DNA of 64,000 nucleotides. Source: Parascedosporium putredinis. Its lineage: Eukaryota; Ascomycota; Sordariomycetes; Microascales; Microascaceae. The notes beneath the pieces were generated by a model. The model was given only the letters and a program-made list of their open reading frames with translations. It was not told where the DNA came from and made no database searches. Location: assembly GCA_949357655.1 (NCBI GenBank), contig CASHTG010000012.1:1984001-2048000 (forward strand). Reading direction: 5' to 3'. A program made the position numbers and the translations under genes. This document shows positions 11,624 to 30,009 of this stretch, in pieces; position 1 is the first letter of the stretch; every line of letters begins with the position of its first letter.

Positions 11624-14600
11624 GCGATGGGATTTCGTTCCGACTTGTCATTTTCTTTCATCATTATTATTATTATTCATGGGCTCCTTCTTTTTCCTCG
11701 CCATATACCTGTTTACAGCACGGAGCCCGCGAGATGGTACGGAAGGCTCTAGGGAGAGCTAGCTTCTTTGACGCTATAAATATATATATATAGCTTTAAA
11801 CCCCTTGCGGCTCGATCGTGAAGGAGCCTGGAGCATTGGTACTGGAGTTGAAGGAAATGGATGCGACGGTTTACAAACAGGGCACATGATATCTACCTCC
11901 TGCTACCCACCCGGCCCGTCTCATGGCTGGGCAATGCGGGAGGCTCTATTTCGCGCGCGGAGGAGCGGAGATTCAGGTTCCCCTTGAGTTTTCTCCTTCC
12001 GCCACTTTATGATTCCGCTATTTTTTTCCCCTCACTAGAGGGGTTCCCTTATTTCTCTTCGCCCTTATTATTCCTTCTCTCCTTGACGTATATGGCTGGT
12101 TAGAGCGATGGAAAAATAGATATTTCTTGTTTGCAGTTACATCCTGCTCTCTACGTCTAGTCTGGACGCGGCGGACGATTCGTGTTCCTAGACCCAAATC
12201 CACCATCAACCTCGTTATCTGAATGGTCGTGAATATAACGACCAGGACGGATACCATTGCCGTGCCTCTGTCACGAAGAATTAAGACTAGGAGATTAGAT
12301 TCTGTCTTCCTTTCTTCTCTTTATCTCATTTCCTTTCTCTCCTCTCCCTCCTCCAGCGTCTCTTACAGTTGAAGCTAGGCTTAGATAGTTTCAAGTGCCT
12401 CGGTATGGGAGGAGGAGAGACTGCGAGTTACACTAAATCACATTTTGTACCAATGTCTATGTGTCTTGTAGAAATAGATAGATCTGGCACCCTTCCATGG
12501 TTCGATTCAGGTTCGTGTACGGCTGTCTACGCAAACTGACGGGGGTTGACTCGCCGTCATTCCAGTCAGGACCTTGGATTCCCTGGCTTTGCCCCAGGCG
12601 TTCCATTCCTTAGACTATATGCATACCTTGATCCTACCTAATAGCCGAACAGACCACGGATGAGCTTGTGAGACAGGTCGACTCGAGCATCTGAAACCAC
12701 AAAGCTACATGGGAAAGTATGGAATCGAAGATGTAGAATTTAGATTTGAAAGGGGCCAGAGGCTGGAAACTTGTCCGCAAAGAAGACATGAGGAATGGAG
12801 AAAGGGGAGGGGACGGGGATAGTAGCTTGGCGAGGTTCGGGCAACTGAATCATAACACAACTACCTATGTATTGCGTTGTCTTTTAAAACGCGGATGAGA
12901 GACAATTTGGCATCAGTGTTGGTTGAGGTGGTTCTAATTGGTGACGTTCACTTGATGTAGAGGGACGGAAGGACCCGGTGGGCTGCTTACATGTAACGAG
13001 CAGAGCACACAGCTCCTCTGGGGATCTATGATAGGGATGTGCTTTAAGAGCGGAGGAGCGAGTTGGATGCATGTACTGAATGAAAGCTAAGGAGAAGGGG
13101 ACAGAGAAATCGCCCCCTAATCCTCACTTGCTCTTGGAACGAGAAAAAAGACCCTTGCTGCCGATCCAGCCTCGCCTGGTGCTTGGTTTCGACTCTCGTG
13201 GGGGAAGAGAGACTTTGTCGGGAGAGCTTAAATAACATTAAATTGTACTTCGTACTCCGCCGCACCGTGCCTTTGACGAATTTTGACGATCATGGAGCTA
13301 TCGAAGACGAGTGGCGAGTGGGCATTGGACCGTATGGTGTGCTATGCTGTGCTATTCTGGGAGACGATGGCGAGCAGGGTCATGCAGAAAAGAAGGGCGG
13401 CTGTTGGGTAATCCGGAACATCCATTACATCGACTGGAGCTTCAGCCTACGCTTTTGCTTGCTTCTTCCCTGATCTCTTTGCGTTTACTGAGCGGTATGC
13501 CTCTGTCTCCCCTATTTTTGCTTTTCCGTCAACCTTTTGGAGACCACGGATTGATCCCAATCTAGATGTAGCTTTCCAATGTTAGCTTAGGATGCGCTGA
13601 TGGATGGCTGTTACTCTTCAAGGTTGAGGGAGTCTCTCCCGTGGCCCGTATTCAGTAGATGGAATGAGATCGTGGCATGGGCCCTGCAATTTGTACTTTG
13701 TCAGATTGATAAATCATCTCTCTTCCTTTTTGTCTCGTGTTTATTTTTACATGTATTTTTTCCATCTTATTTAGAACTTGCTCCATGAGCCCCTTGTACT
13801 ACACATACATAAAGAGGCTCCGGAAGCAGACACGTTGAGGTCACATGAAGTAGCAACTCATCAAGCTCGAGGCGCAAGGTGCTCAATAGAATTATCGCCG
13901 AAATGCCAGTTGGCAATTGGTAGTCAGTGCAAAACGGGCTAGACTAGACCGTGGCTCCATCGGAGCTCAGAGACAAACAAAGTGGGAAAGGGGACAAGGT
14001 CGAGGGGAATAACACGATGGTCTTTTTCCTTTCCTTTTTCTCCCTTTTCACGAGTAATAAGATACAGGATTCTACTTGTAGGGAGGCTGGGCTTAAGAAA
14101 AACAAAAGAAAGAAAAAGCGATCGAGACCAAACCAAAAACAGAAGCACAGCAGGGATGTTGACTAGATATCTCTAATATTAGCGTCGACCATAGTGCTGG
14201 ATTACCATTGGCCTGGCGCCATCATGCATGGACTGCAACGCTGCTGGTGAAGGATCCGTGGGAAGGACAAAGGGTGAAGGGGAAGAGGGAAGAGGGAAGA
14301 GGAAGAGGGAATTGATCAATTGATTGATACATTGATATTATACCCTGGGGGACCGACCGGGGAATTAGCCTACCATCCATGTTCCCACGCACCGCAATTG
14401 ATCTTGCTGGCTGTCTTGTCGGAGATGCAATAACGTACATGTTGCAGTATGGAATGACTGGCCAAGTCAGGGTGCTTTCATCCCAAGTCTTCATATCCGC
14501 CGGCTGTCGCCCATCTCTCATATTATCATCATCATTTATCCAATCTAATATCCCAACCTGCCGAGACGAGGTAGCCCCTTTCGGAGGGTAAAATAGCCTA

Positions 14601-16476
14601 CCAACGTAGGACTCTTAGCAATTAGGCGTTGTCACATGGTGCACCGCACACGAGGGAGAGGAAAAGGATACGGTTAAGAGAGCATTAAGCTGCCGATAAA
14701 TTACTGCTGGAAGCTGGCGCGGTATCGACCAAGCTCTATCTATTCGCTGGGCACATGAAAATGGCCCTCGGGAGTTGTTCGTTGGTCCTCGACCTTTGGA
14801 TGTATTGCGTGAGAGTCGGCCGATTTGGCCTTGTTGCTAAGGGTAGCTTTAGTGATAATACCACGAATACTACAAGTACAAGTCGATGGAAGCAGGATGA
14901 GAAAAGCACCCAATGTTGCAGCAACCAAAACCGACTCCTCGTGCCTGTTGCATTAGAATCTCGACGATGGATGCTCTGCTTGCTCTGTGGGTGGGCCGGA
15001 CGTTGCTGCCCTGCCTTGGGAGGTGGGGCTTTTACACCAAGGTTGCTTCAAGTTCGCTCTGCGACGCCGCCCTGGCAGAAGTGTGCACGGGTTACGCAAG
15101 CCAAAGTCTCCAGTTGAGGCATTCGAATATTAGAGGGGAGCACGGGGGAGGGTCAGGCCAGGCCAGCGTTTGGAAAACTTGAGCATTTGAACATCGACCC
15201 TATGCTAGCAGCGCAACCTCGTTTCTAGGGTCTGGCCGCTAACCTAAAGCCGGTCCCTCTCTGCCCTGACCTGGTCAGCCCGCTTGGGCTGCCAGCAATG
15301 AACAACTATTGGTACTGGTATTATCGCCATAGGTCTGGCCATCCATCCACCCACGGCATCCATAGATCCATCCGGTGTATCATCGATTGTTCCTGTTGCT
15401 AGAAGGGTGGCGCTGAGCAAGGGAGAAAGAGGGAAAAAGGAAAGAGGAAAGAGCAGACGGGAACAAAGAAAAGGGAAAAGGGGAAGAGTGGGGAGTTGGA
15501 GCCTCAGGACAGGAGTCGGAGTCGGGTCAGGCCTTTGAGATTATCGCCAGAGTTTGACGCTCTTACGTGTGGTCTCACCTTGCCGCGCTGTTTTCTACCG
15601 TCATTACCGTCCCCACCACGCGGGTCTTGACTTTTCCCTTTGTTTTTTCTTTTTCTTTTTTTCTTCTTTTTCCCTCCCTTTTCGCTGCTCCAGTCCAGTC
15701 GTATGTGTACGGTACTCATAGGCCTCCCCACTTTGCACGACTCCACTTGAGCATCATTGATCATCCTCACGCCCAGCCCAGTTCAGTTCCCAGCCCAGCC
15801 CAGACCAGACCCTCCAACCCGCCAAAGATGCTGACTGACTGGACTGACTTGACCTCAATGCTGGATCTCCTCGACTCCCACTTCCAATTGACCGACCCGT
15901 GCCTTGGCCGCGCCCCCAAACCCAAACCCAAACCAACCACGCCGTGCTAATAAAGTGCAAAGTACCGGTGTTGATAGCCTGACCTTACCCGCCGAAAACC
16001 TGGGATTTTCAATGGTCACCTCCACACATTCCTTCTATTGGCCTGCCCTTTTCCCGCCCCTTCACAAAACGCCACCTGCCCTCCTCTGGCCTCTGGGGTC
16101 TTTTCGTCCCGGCGATCTAACCGCTAGCAGACCGTGAACATTGAAGCTCCGGGCATCTCACCCTCTTTCCTCCTTCTTTTCTTTCTGAATGGTCACCATC
16201 GTGAGATGCTAGTTCCAGGACGAGGAACCAGCAATACCGAAAGCGAAAGCCCTTCCGCCGGACCCCTGTCTAGCACACTCGAACCCCCGAGCCCCCTCCG
16301 GTTCAGGGTACTAGGTTCTTGTACCTTTGAGGCCGTGTCCCTCACCCATCCTTCTAAACGAATCCTCAAGTCCCCCTTCTTTTTTAGCATCTTCAACCTA
16401 TCCTACACTTCCACCCGAGTAAACATCGACAGACCACGCCGTTTTAACAGCCCCACGAAACAACGCTTGAGCCAGG
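11624..16476. other. 4.9-kb intergenic region
   Basis: Holds the 3' untranslated region of the forkhead gene and probably a long pyrimidine-rich leader of the next gene (about 15600-16470). Visible elements: (ATT)n at 11661-11677, a TATA-rich patch at 11775-11793, a purine tract at 14279-14311 followed directly by ATTGATCAAT and further TTGAT units, and T-rich blocks near 15640-15680. No ORF here resembles a known protein. Confidence 0.55.
14279..14311. repeat. GGGAAGA purine tract
   Basis: A 33-base all-purine stretch made of imperfect GGGAAGA units on the plus strand, a near mirror repeat. Such tracts can form triplex DNA in vitro; no function is shown here. Confidence 0.7.
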
Positions 16477-19400
16477 ATGGCTTCGCCATCCATCGCCGCT
16501 GGCCTTGGGGCATCTGGGAACCCGAGACCTGATTTGGGCGATATTTTGCTGGTTATCCGTAAGTCTCCCGCCTCGTGCCACGCTGGTCGCTTGGCGCCAG
16601 ACGATGCCTCACCAGCCATTCTACCTACCCCATACGAACCCAACACTGAATGCCCATCACCGTCCACCGCCGAACCTTGGTCACCTTCCTTCCCCTTGGC
16701 TTTTTTCTTCTTTCGCCCTGCTCGTTGGGAGGGAGCCGGATCTCGGATCTGCTTGACGTTTAGGCGCTAACAATTCGATTCCACTTGGATAGATGATTTC
16801 CACGCGAGGAGTGCCGACGAGCTGAGCCTCGCAAAGGGCGACAGGGTCCAGCTCATCGAACGAGATGATGAATTCGGCGATGGGTGGTTTCTCGGCCGTC
16901 ATATGGTCAACAACACGACTGGCCTTTTCCCAGAAGGTAGGGTTTGACCCGGTTTCCTTGTCCTCGCCACGTCCTCTTGCTCAACCCTGATACCTTTTGC
17001 TCTAGTCTATACCCGACCGGCCCCTAAGCCTACCAGTCCTTTACCGTCGAGTACCTTCAGTACCCAAGTCCTCGCGCCTGTCGCCGAATCCGAACCCGAA
17101 GCTTCCACTACCCGCGGCGCCGCAACCACCCAAAACCTGACATCCATCACGCCCCCTCCGACTAGCTCTTCAGCTGCGCCCGTTCCCGCGTCTGCCACGC
17201 CCATCTCCTCCCCGTCCATCGTACCAGATTCACCACCCGCGACCCTTCCTCTTGCCTCCGTTGCCCCCAAATTAGACGCCGCTTCTCAATCCGACATAAA
17301 GCCCGTCCCCTCGTCCATTGAGCAGGCACTGGCACGGCTCAACAGCAACCAGGATAGCCAGGTCCTTCACGAGACTCTCAACGTCATCGACGAGCACATC
17401 ACCGACCTTCGATCCCCGCCAGCAATGGCGGTCTTCATGCCGCCACCGACTCAGGCAGCGAATACAGCGCCCCGCTCGATCATCGAATGTCGTATATCCA
17501 AGGCGAGGAGACGGATGAGGAGGAGGATTCGACCCACACACGCGCCGAGGTTGAGAAATGGAACCCCGATGAAGTAGCCGAGTACCTCTTCACCGCAGGC
17601 GTGGAAAAGCACCACTGCGAGGTGTTCAGGGATCAGGAAATTAGCGGCGAGGTCCTGCTCGGCATGGACCAGAGCTCGCTCTTCATCAAGGCCCTCGACC
17701 TTGGCTCGGTCGGTCGGCGACTCAAGACGTGGCAAAAGATCAAGACTTTGCAAGACGAGGTCACTAGTGGGACCTACACCCGTCGAACGACACTAACCTA
17801 CGGCAGCGAGGTGGGGTCCGACGGCACCGGCCGCATGCGAAGCAGGACAAACACCCTAACCAACTCGACGAAAATGCCCACTATCGAAGACCGACCGGGC
17901 TCTTCCCAAGCCGGCCGCCGATCCACCGCCGTCTCCCGGCTTGATCCCTCGAGCCTCGGCTCCCCGACCTCGCCCACGACCATCATGGAGAGCCCAACGC
18001 GCACGACTCATGGCAGGCGGCCGTCCGCCGCATCGGTTCGAGACTTGCACCATTCGCGTCGCCATTCCTCCACCGATTACCGCGGCGCCCCCACCCTCGC
18101 CTCCCCGACCATGGCCGCTTCCGGTCCCTTCCTCCGGCAGCGAGGTGAGTCATAAAAAGCAGGCGTCCTTCGACCGGAATTGGACTATGGGCGGTGCTTA
18201 CACCACCCAGCGTCCGCTCTCTTCCACCGGCTTCCAAGATCTTTTGAATCCCGGTGGCAGCGAGCTCCAGGACTCCGCCGTCGACCTCGATCGCGGTTAT
18301 TTTTCCGGCACCGAGGTGGATGGGCGGAAAAAGAATGTGCTGAAGAAGCGGGATAGCGGAGCCAAGACGAGCTATACCGAAGAGCAGCGCGTACGCAGCG
18401 CCACCGCCATCTCGAGGCATTCCCGCTACGGCAGCATCGATTCGGTCCGCGAGGGCGGGCTCACGACCGCGGCGCAGAAGTACTACAGTTTGGCGACGGG
18501 CAGCCATAGGAGGACCGCCTCCACCAACACCACCGAATCTGTGCGACCCGTGCCCCCGGCCAAAGACGGCCCTCCCCGGTAGTGACCAAGTTGGATGGTA
18601 TTTCTAGCAGCCCGCAGGCGTCTGTCGGTAACCGGACTGGCTCCCACGGCGATTGGCTATCGTCTGTTGTTAACAAACCCGTCGGCAGCATTAAGGCGGC
18701 CGGGCTTGGTCTTCGCGCCATCTCGGACTCCGTCTCAACTGACCGCACTAAGATAGCCTCCCCACGGACTCGTCGGCCAAGGGTTCGCCTATTCTCTCCC
18801 CGCTCGAACGGGCTCGACCACGCCCTCGGCAGGACACAGCATCGACTTGGATTCCATAGAACTCAAGGCATCGGCCTACAGCGCGAACGCGAAGCGAGAT
18901 CCTCGGAAGAAGGACAAGAAAGAGACTAGTGCGTACACGCGAGGTCTGCAAAAATCAGCCCCAAGGAAGCGATGAAGGATGCCGACTACAGTGGCTGGAT
19001 GAAGAAGAAGAGCTCCAATCTCATGACAATGTGGAAGCCGCGCTTATTCGTCCTCAAGGGCCGACGTCTCGCCTACTACTACAGCGAGGATGACACGCAG
19101 GAGAAGGGACTCATTGATATCTCTTTTCATCGCGTTCTGCCTGCGGACAACGAAAGGCTCACCGGCCTCCATGCCACAATTACCGGGGCAGGCAGCAGCA
19201 CACCTACCCTTCCTAGCCAGTCAGGCTCCGGTCCGGAGGGTGCCGCCATGCAAAAGGGTGACGACACCATGTTCATCTTCAAGCTCGTCCCGCCCCGGAG
19301 CGGGCTCTCGCGCGCCGTCAACTTCACGAAACCGACAGTCCACTATTTCGCCGTACCAAACCTCACGCAAGGCCGGCTGTGGATGGCCGCCCTTATGAAG

Positions 19401-19706
19401 GCGACCATCGACCGAGACGACACGCAACCCATCACGACGACGTACCAGCAAAAGACCATCTCCCTCGCGAAAGCACGCGCGATGAGGCATAGGCCTCCCG
19501 CGCTCATGAACCTGGACGAAGGTGACGAGGAAGAGAAACGAAGGAGCGCGGATCGGAAAGAAGGACTCGGCCTCGCTTTCCACGAAGCGGATAGTGGCAT
19601 TTCTGGCCTCGAGAAGCTAGGTTTGGCCAAGGTAGAGAGCGCCAAGGCCTCGCAGCACGAGTTCAACGGCAGCGACAAGGGCATGCTGCCTCCTCAGAGT
19701 GCATAA
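16477..19706 (+). CDS. Boi1/Boi2-type polarity protein with SH3, SAM and PH domains (frame broken at several points)
   Basis: Scaffold of polarised growth. Yeast Boi1/2 bind Cdc42 and Bem1 and act at exocytosis sites at the plasma membrane. Exon 1 is 16477-16558; intron 16559-16792 (GTAAGT, GCTAAC branch, ATAG); exon 2 is 16793-16936; intron 16937-17005 (GTAGGG, CTAG); exon 3 is 17006-19706. The SH3 domain is built across exons 1-2 (LLVIHDFHARSADELSL, DGWFLGRH, GLFPE). The SAM domain is at about 17549-17763 (VEKWNPDEVAEYLFTAGVE, LLGMD, WQKIKTL). The PH domain is at about 18978-19412 (YSGWMKKKSSNLM, WKPRLFVLKG, LWMAALMK). The length is about 975 aa, normal for the family. Ser/Pro-rich linkers lie between the domains. 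The frame changes near 17420, 18130, 18579 (GG), 18762 (CCCC), 18833 (GG) and 18952 (AAAAA). Five of the six are repaired by one added base and give continuous family-like sequence. Confidence 0.9.
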
Positions 19707-21357
19707 GCTCTGAGGCGATTCGTCAGCCGCCAGTCCCTCCCTCCCCGTCACCGGATCTCGTTCTTTTCTTATTCCTCCTACCTTTTCATATCTTATTTAA
19801 CTTGCGCCATTACCCTCCAAAAGGGATTTCTCTCATGGGTTCATTCAAAAATCTTGTTTTTTGGTACTAGGAGGCATGTAGTGATGATGGGACGTCTTCG
19901 ACATGCTTACGCTTGCTTTCTTTCGCTCCCTGTCTCTTGACTTGTTTTTGTCTACTTTACGTCCTCCCTCCCCTTTATTCTTTCTCCCTTATCTTGTTGG
20001 GGGCGGGGAGATGCTTCTGCTTCACCCTCCTCGTTGTATCAGCCTAACCTGCCATTCTCTCTTAATACCGAGCGCGTTTATGTACCCGCAAACTTTTCAT
20101 TTGTTGCATCACCCTATTCCTTTCTTCCTGTTTTTCTATGTCTTCTTCCATATCGCCTTGTCACCTTCACTTTCCTTGTAGAGGAGGAGTTTTTTTCCTA
20201 TTCAGTCTCACCTCGCGCGTGTGGCTACCCCACCCCGGGCAGCTAGCACTTGTCAATGTACCGAGGCACGGCCTGCTTGACACTTGTTCTCCACTGGCGG
20301 TTCTTACATGTAACGTGTGGATCGAAAAAGCCGGGGTCGAGGCATGGTGTTGGGCTACCAAGTGCTGGCGAGTGAGTGGAACGTGCGGGCTGCGGCGATG
20401 GCGCTGGTGATGGCGCTGACGGCGGCGGCGGCGGCGGCGGCAGGGGCTTGCGGTGGCAATGGATGTGTTGGGTTCGTTTGGATGCCGTCGCCGAAGTTTT
20501 ATTTGTGGAAAAGAGTACGGCGACTCGGAAATAGGATACCTTGGCACGCGTTGTATTCTTGCCCTTCTGATGCCTTGTGCCTTTAGTATAGAAAGGCCTT
20601 GACTTTTCTTCTAGCTTTTCGTCGTTGGAGAGCCATAGCGCTCTCGTGTACGTATGTAATGATGTCGGCACATGGGTCGTGGTGCGTTTCTACGTTTTTG
20701 TTTTCCCACCTTCTACCTCCCTCGATGCCTATTCATGCACCCTCGATTTCTTGAGGGCCAGAGGGAAAGGATAGTGCTACCACGATCAATGAAAAGAAAA
20801 AAAGTGAATTTTACACAATTCCCCTGCAGTTGCAGATTCCCCTCTGGTCCTTAGACAGAGTGCATGTGTGTAGACACCAAGTTCGCAGAGCAAATCAATC
20901 GTGGCGCAACCCGTGAGGGTGATGGGGCGCCCAATATCGCATATTTACTACTTCTATAACTCTCTACGGGTCTGGGATAGAGGTGGTGGAAAGGGTGCTT
21001 CAACGGTACGTGTAGCCCACGATGCCGACCACCCCTTCATTAAATAAGCTATGCTGTTCTAAAGCTAAAAGACGCCCCAGTGGTATCATCAGTCCCTGCC
21101 TTTCCCTATAAACTCCCATCCAACCTTTTCCTCTTGCCTGTTAGAACGCCGATGTATATGAGGAATTGGTATCAAACGATAAAGAAAACGCAGGCGTGTG
21201 ATGCATGTTGAGAAAGGGTGACACAAGGTGGGCTCGCCTGCCCATATAGGGAGTGAAAGACGAATTGCCACAAAAAGAAGGATGAAAAAGAAGAAAAACA
21301 AAGATAAGAAAAAAAGAAAGTGGGAGGAAGAAAGGATACGAGGCGACACCAGGCCGG
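19707..21357. other. intergenic region between convergent genes
   Basis: Lies between the stop codons of the Boi-type gene and the MIZ-finger gene, so it holds both 3' untranslated regions. A (GGC)n tract lies at 20420-20441, with pyrimidine-rich DNA at 19900-20200 and A-rich DNA at 21275-21320. No supported coding region. Confidence 0.6.
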
Positions 21358-25680
<4,323 letters not shown>

Positions 25681-28600
25681 GGTAGTGGAGGCTCATGGTA
25701 TCAACGTCCTGAATGCCGCGTAGACGCCCAAGAAGGGATGGGGAGAGGGGCCCGGACGGAGGGCGAACAGCTTATCGTGTGAGAAGCAAGAGCAAGTCGT
25801 GGCTCGGTGTCAGCTATGCGTTAGCCAAAGGTCGAAAGCGTAAGGTGAAGCGGAAAGATAGGTCGTGTTGTCGTCCCGCGGATTGGAGGCGATCCTTAGA
25901 GTCGCATTTGAGAGGACCAAGGTGAATCAATGGTAAAGCATTCCGTTTCGGGGATTTTTCGTTTTGGGTTTTTTTTAAGGGGGCAGAGATGTTGTGGACA
26001 CAAACAAGCTGTTGTCAGACGTGGTACCACAGCTCTGGTCGACAGGGTGGAGGGCTCGCCAGGAAGAAGAACAGGAAAAGGGGTGTGTGATGAGAAGAGA
26101 GAGCGTGGAATACCGGGATGAGAAATTCGGCAAGGGTCGAATTATTGACGTCAAGTTTGTCACGCGCGAACAACGTCAAGGTGAACCGAAGTTGGAATAG
26201 GAGGCATCCAGCCAGGAATAAGCCTGTGAGAGACACGGCGAATGGACCAAACCAAAGGTGGAGCGTTCTGGGGGTAGGCAAGGCTCGAAGGCGAGGGTAT
26301 GAAAATGTGAAGGGTTGGAGGTTTCAAGGCGAAGAGTGCGACAACGATGTCGTCGCGGAAGGTATGCGAGGCGAGTGAAGTGTAAAAGTGGGGGAAGGTC
26401 AAAGGCATCAAAAGCAATGGGTGGGTTTCGGGGCAGGGAAGGGTTTAGCGGGCTGGGGAAAGTGCCCAATCTGACATTGATGGCATGTGGTTGTGCAGTT
26501 TTGCTCCAGTCCCAGCTTGATGGGGCGATGTGCGCGTGCGTTGGATGTAGTGTACTTGTACTGGAGTCCGGATTTGCAAGGATCGGCTGCTAGGGCCCGC
26601 GTTGCCCATATTCGATATTCGAGCGGAGCCAGCCAAACAACGCACCTTCCCTCTCCTTCTTTTCTTAGTGCCACCAGCGCGGGTACGCTATGCAGAAGGC
26701 AGTAGCTACCGAGCCAAGTCAACCGAGCAAGGGAGTCAGTCAACTCAACGTCAACGTCAACGTCAGCCCGTAGTCCCGATACACGAGTACTAGTGTAGTC
26801 CTGTTGCAGTTGGCATAGGATCCATCGATGGAATAAATGGCGGAAGGAGCGTGGTCGCGAGGGGCACGAGTGAATACTCGTAGAAGTAGATGAATTGGAG
26901 ATCGAATCAATTGATCCAGTCCATCTTTCAACCTTTCAGCAGGCGCATGGCACAGTTGCACTCGGACTCCACCTGCAAATCCTAAATAGATTCTTGTCGC
27001 AGATGCGCGCGCTTGATCCTCTTCGGGCCCATGGTATTCATTAACAATACTGGTCAATATGCGCAACTGATCAACGGTTGCCAAGCTAGCGATGGCTTGA
27101 ATCGTGGAACGGGCGCATGCACAACACGAAACCAGCACGTTCTACTTCTTCTTTTTTTTTTTCTTTCAATGGATGTTTTCAAGAGTCCGGTTTGCGATCG
27201 CATCACATCCGGTGGCTGCAGTGGGCCCTCGCCACTAAGGCCAACACTTTTTCCACTTCCCAGGGCTCCAAGCAAATCCACGATCTGCCCCCATCCCCCA
27301 CCCGACACTCGGGGAATTTCGAGGCGTGAATTTATCTGAGGAGTTGTCACCTACAAAAAACACAGAAAGAGACTCATATATCGAGGTAATGAGAGCCAGA
27401 ACACCATGGCGCCATACTCCTCATCTCATCTCAACCATCAGCCTCTCCAGCCCAGTCACCCGACCCAGCAATCACCGCTCCAGCCCAGTTCCAAACTTCA
27501 AGACAAAGTGGAACCCCTGGTTAATACTTGTACGCTGCCAGAGCTCACTGATTTCAAAACTTTGTAAGACGATATCGCCCTGTACCCCTGGCTCTTTCAA
27601 CGCTGTGCTCTTCAATCCTCCATTCTCGGCCTGCATCTACACTATGTCTGTTTCTGGAACTCGATGACACCCTGGATTTGCAGACAGAACTCCCATTCAG
27701 TCAGTGGGCATCTACTTATAATAAAGGATCAAGCTTTCTTGCCTCTTTTTCGTCTTCTTCCCCATTTTTATCTTTTTGGCAATTATTTATTACCTTTCCC
27801 TTGTCAACAGAGATCACAGTATTCTCTGACTCAGGCCAAAACCACCCCACATTGAGGTATTGAACATGAGATATCATCAATCCGACTCCCGTTTCTCCGC
27901 CCTTCCCACCTCTCAATCTAAATGCCATGATCTACCTCTCAGTACCAACTGCTGGATTGGCTGTTAGCGGAGAATGCAAGGGCGCAAGCCTGTAGGTCCG
28001 GTTGCGGGGCTGACCTCGTCGAATGCATTCTCGCTCTGCTGCTGCTGGGGTGCGGGAAGGTGTCTTGCCTCTTCTCGTTGACAAAGGGGTGAATTGTGCA
28101 TTCCAGACAGAGTGACACTTGATACCCCTATTAGAAGAAATTCTTAACATTGTTTGTTCCCTTCACATTATTTATCTACGAAGTATCTACCCTTGTCCCT
28201 GTCCCTTTCGTGCAGCTCCTAATGCGCCTATTGGCGTATTAGTCAAGCTATAAAGTATTATGTACCACCTCCTCCAGGAGAGGAAGGGATAAAGTGTGCC
28301 GCCGGCACACATCATCTCCATTATCAAACACGACACGTCTATTTGCTAGTAGCGCAGACCGCCTTCCCTAGGCCGGGGGACAAAAAAGGGAGCACAGATG
28401 TAGTTGAAGAGCCATGTGATAACAATTGAATGTGCAAACACCATCTCCACAAAGCTATGATTAGAAAAAGAAGGTGGTCAACAAGATAAGGCAAAGAACA
28501 TGTCTGCCTTCCGAGGCCGGCATCACTCCATTGGAGCAATAACTAGAGACCCAGAATTCATTTGCGTGAGACATGACAGGACGTGCACTACCGGCCCTTG

Positions 28601-28758
28601 CACACAATGGCAATACATTCGTGTAACAGTACAGTCTACCAAGTCTTCTAGTAATTTACAAAGCAGGCGCCGTCGTGTCTTGTACAGCGGGGATCATCAA
28701 CGCCCCGAAAAACTTCTCCTCAGTCCCATCACTCCATATGCCGTCCGATCAGCTGATC
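25681..28758. other. 3.1-kb intergenic region
   Basis: Promoter side of the MIZ-finger gene and 3' side of the mitoribosomal gene. The ORFs are short and overlap on both strands, without recognisable content. A CAACGT tandem (about 26745-26766) and a T-run near 27152 are the only obvious simple repeats. Confidence 0.55.
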
Positions 28759-30009
28759 TCATCTTCTCCGGCGTACCATCTCCGGGACGGCCTCCCGCGC
28801 ACCGCTCCGCTCCGGGGCCGGCTCGGACAGAACCGCTTGGACAACAGCGCTGCCGTCGATAAGCTTGCCCTTCTCCCCGACCTTGAGGTCCTTCGCGACA
28901 GAACGCGCGCGAATCTGATCAAGTTCGCGACGACGCTCTTCCGTCATGCGCCATTCCACGGGGAACTTGGGCTTTTGCTTGATGGGGTGATGGCGAAGAT
29001 CCAGGGGATATCCTCAAACATATCGGCGGGGTCCTATAATCACAATTGCATCCCCCAGTTAGATGCCTATTCGGTACCGATGGGTGCGCCCATCACAGCA
29101 AGTGGGAACACATACCTTGGCCGCCTCGATGAGCTTGTTCGCCTGGTCGCGAAGGTATCGCTTGTTCTGCGCCTGATGGTCGAAGCTCTCGCAGCTCATC
29201 TTGATCTCGTCCTTCTCGGGGTTGTACCTCGCGCCCGCGAGTTTCTTGAGCTTGAGCTCCTGTGCGGGCGTAAGCCCCAAATCAGGGGACAGAACGTGAC
29301 CACCACCTTGCGCTCGGCTGGGTGGGATTCGCCCATATAGGTGGTGTATCGGAATCGTAGCACCTCGTCCTCATTGGGGGCTGGAACGGCTTCGCAAGTT
29401 CTATCGAGCCGGCAACACGAGGTTAGCTTTTCCAGACGGGAGAATCAAGGCCGGCCTTTCCTGAACCGAGGTAGACGGGTCATCTTACTCGACAAAAGTG
29501 GCATTTCCCACGCCACAATCCTTGCGTAGTGTCTGTACTCTCTCAATTCATCCAACTTGCCGTGTGCCATGGACGTGATATCGTCTTCGTCAAAGTTCTC
29601 GCCCTCCACGTCGTGCGTCATGGGATCGTCGTCGTCCTCGTCGAACCAAAAGGAATCCTTGAGAGGCCGTGGCTCCCTAAACAGGACCGCGGCCTCTTCA
29701 TCCAAGGCCTTGTGCATCTTGCTATCCTGGTACTCGAGCTGCCGCTGCAGGGTGACGAGCTCCTGTTCGAGCTCCGCCGTCCTCTCCTCGGGGGACGCCC
29801 TCGAGCATCTCTTCGATGAACGAGTACTCGGCCGATGAGCCATCTCCCCTGTCTCCCTCGTGCTTACTGGCGTACCATTGTATCCGCGAAGTCGAGATGG
29901 TGCGCTGTGAAAGAAGGGAAATCGGTGCGGTCGGGCGAACGCGAGGTGAGGGCCGCTGCCGCGCTACCAATCGTGCGCAGAGGCGGAATGCTGTGCCGGC
30001 CGCCGCCAT
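28759..30009 (-). CDS. RSM24: mitochondrial small-subunit ribosomal protein mS35 (Rsm24) (frame broken at several points)
   Basis: Component of the mitochondrial 37S ribosomal subunit. ATG at 30009. Exon 1 is 30009-29489; intron 29488-29401 (GTAAGA, GCTAAC, ATAG); exon 2 is 29400-29116; intron 29115-29034 (GTATGT, TCTAAC, ATAG); exon 3 is 29033-28759. The N-terminus is a plausible mitochondrial presequence, Arg-rich and without acidic residues (FRLCARLVARQRPSPRVRP). Family blocks follow: EYRHYARIVAWEMPLLS, RFRYTTYMGESHPAERKVVV, LGLTPAQELKLKKLAG, MSCESFDHQAQNKRYL, IPLDLRHHPIKQKPKFPVEW. The corrected length is about 360 aa, normal for fungi. Frame changes lie at about 29799 (one base too many, or two missing), 29378 (C5), 29286 (C4) and 29005 (C4); the last three each need one added C. 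Divergent from ALG13, with 639 bases between starts. Confidence 0.9.

Noticed and set aside
18146..18211. GTGAGT...CAG intron in the Boi-type gene
   Set aside because: Removing it loses a plausible linker block (HKKQASFDRNWTMGG) and does not restore the downstream frame.
18572..18586. Boi-type gene as two separate genes split at the TAG
   Set aside because: Adding one G restores a continuous frame (PPRVVTKLDGISSSPQ) and the SH3-SAM-PH order is that of a single known protein.
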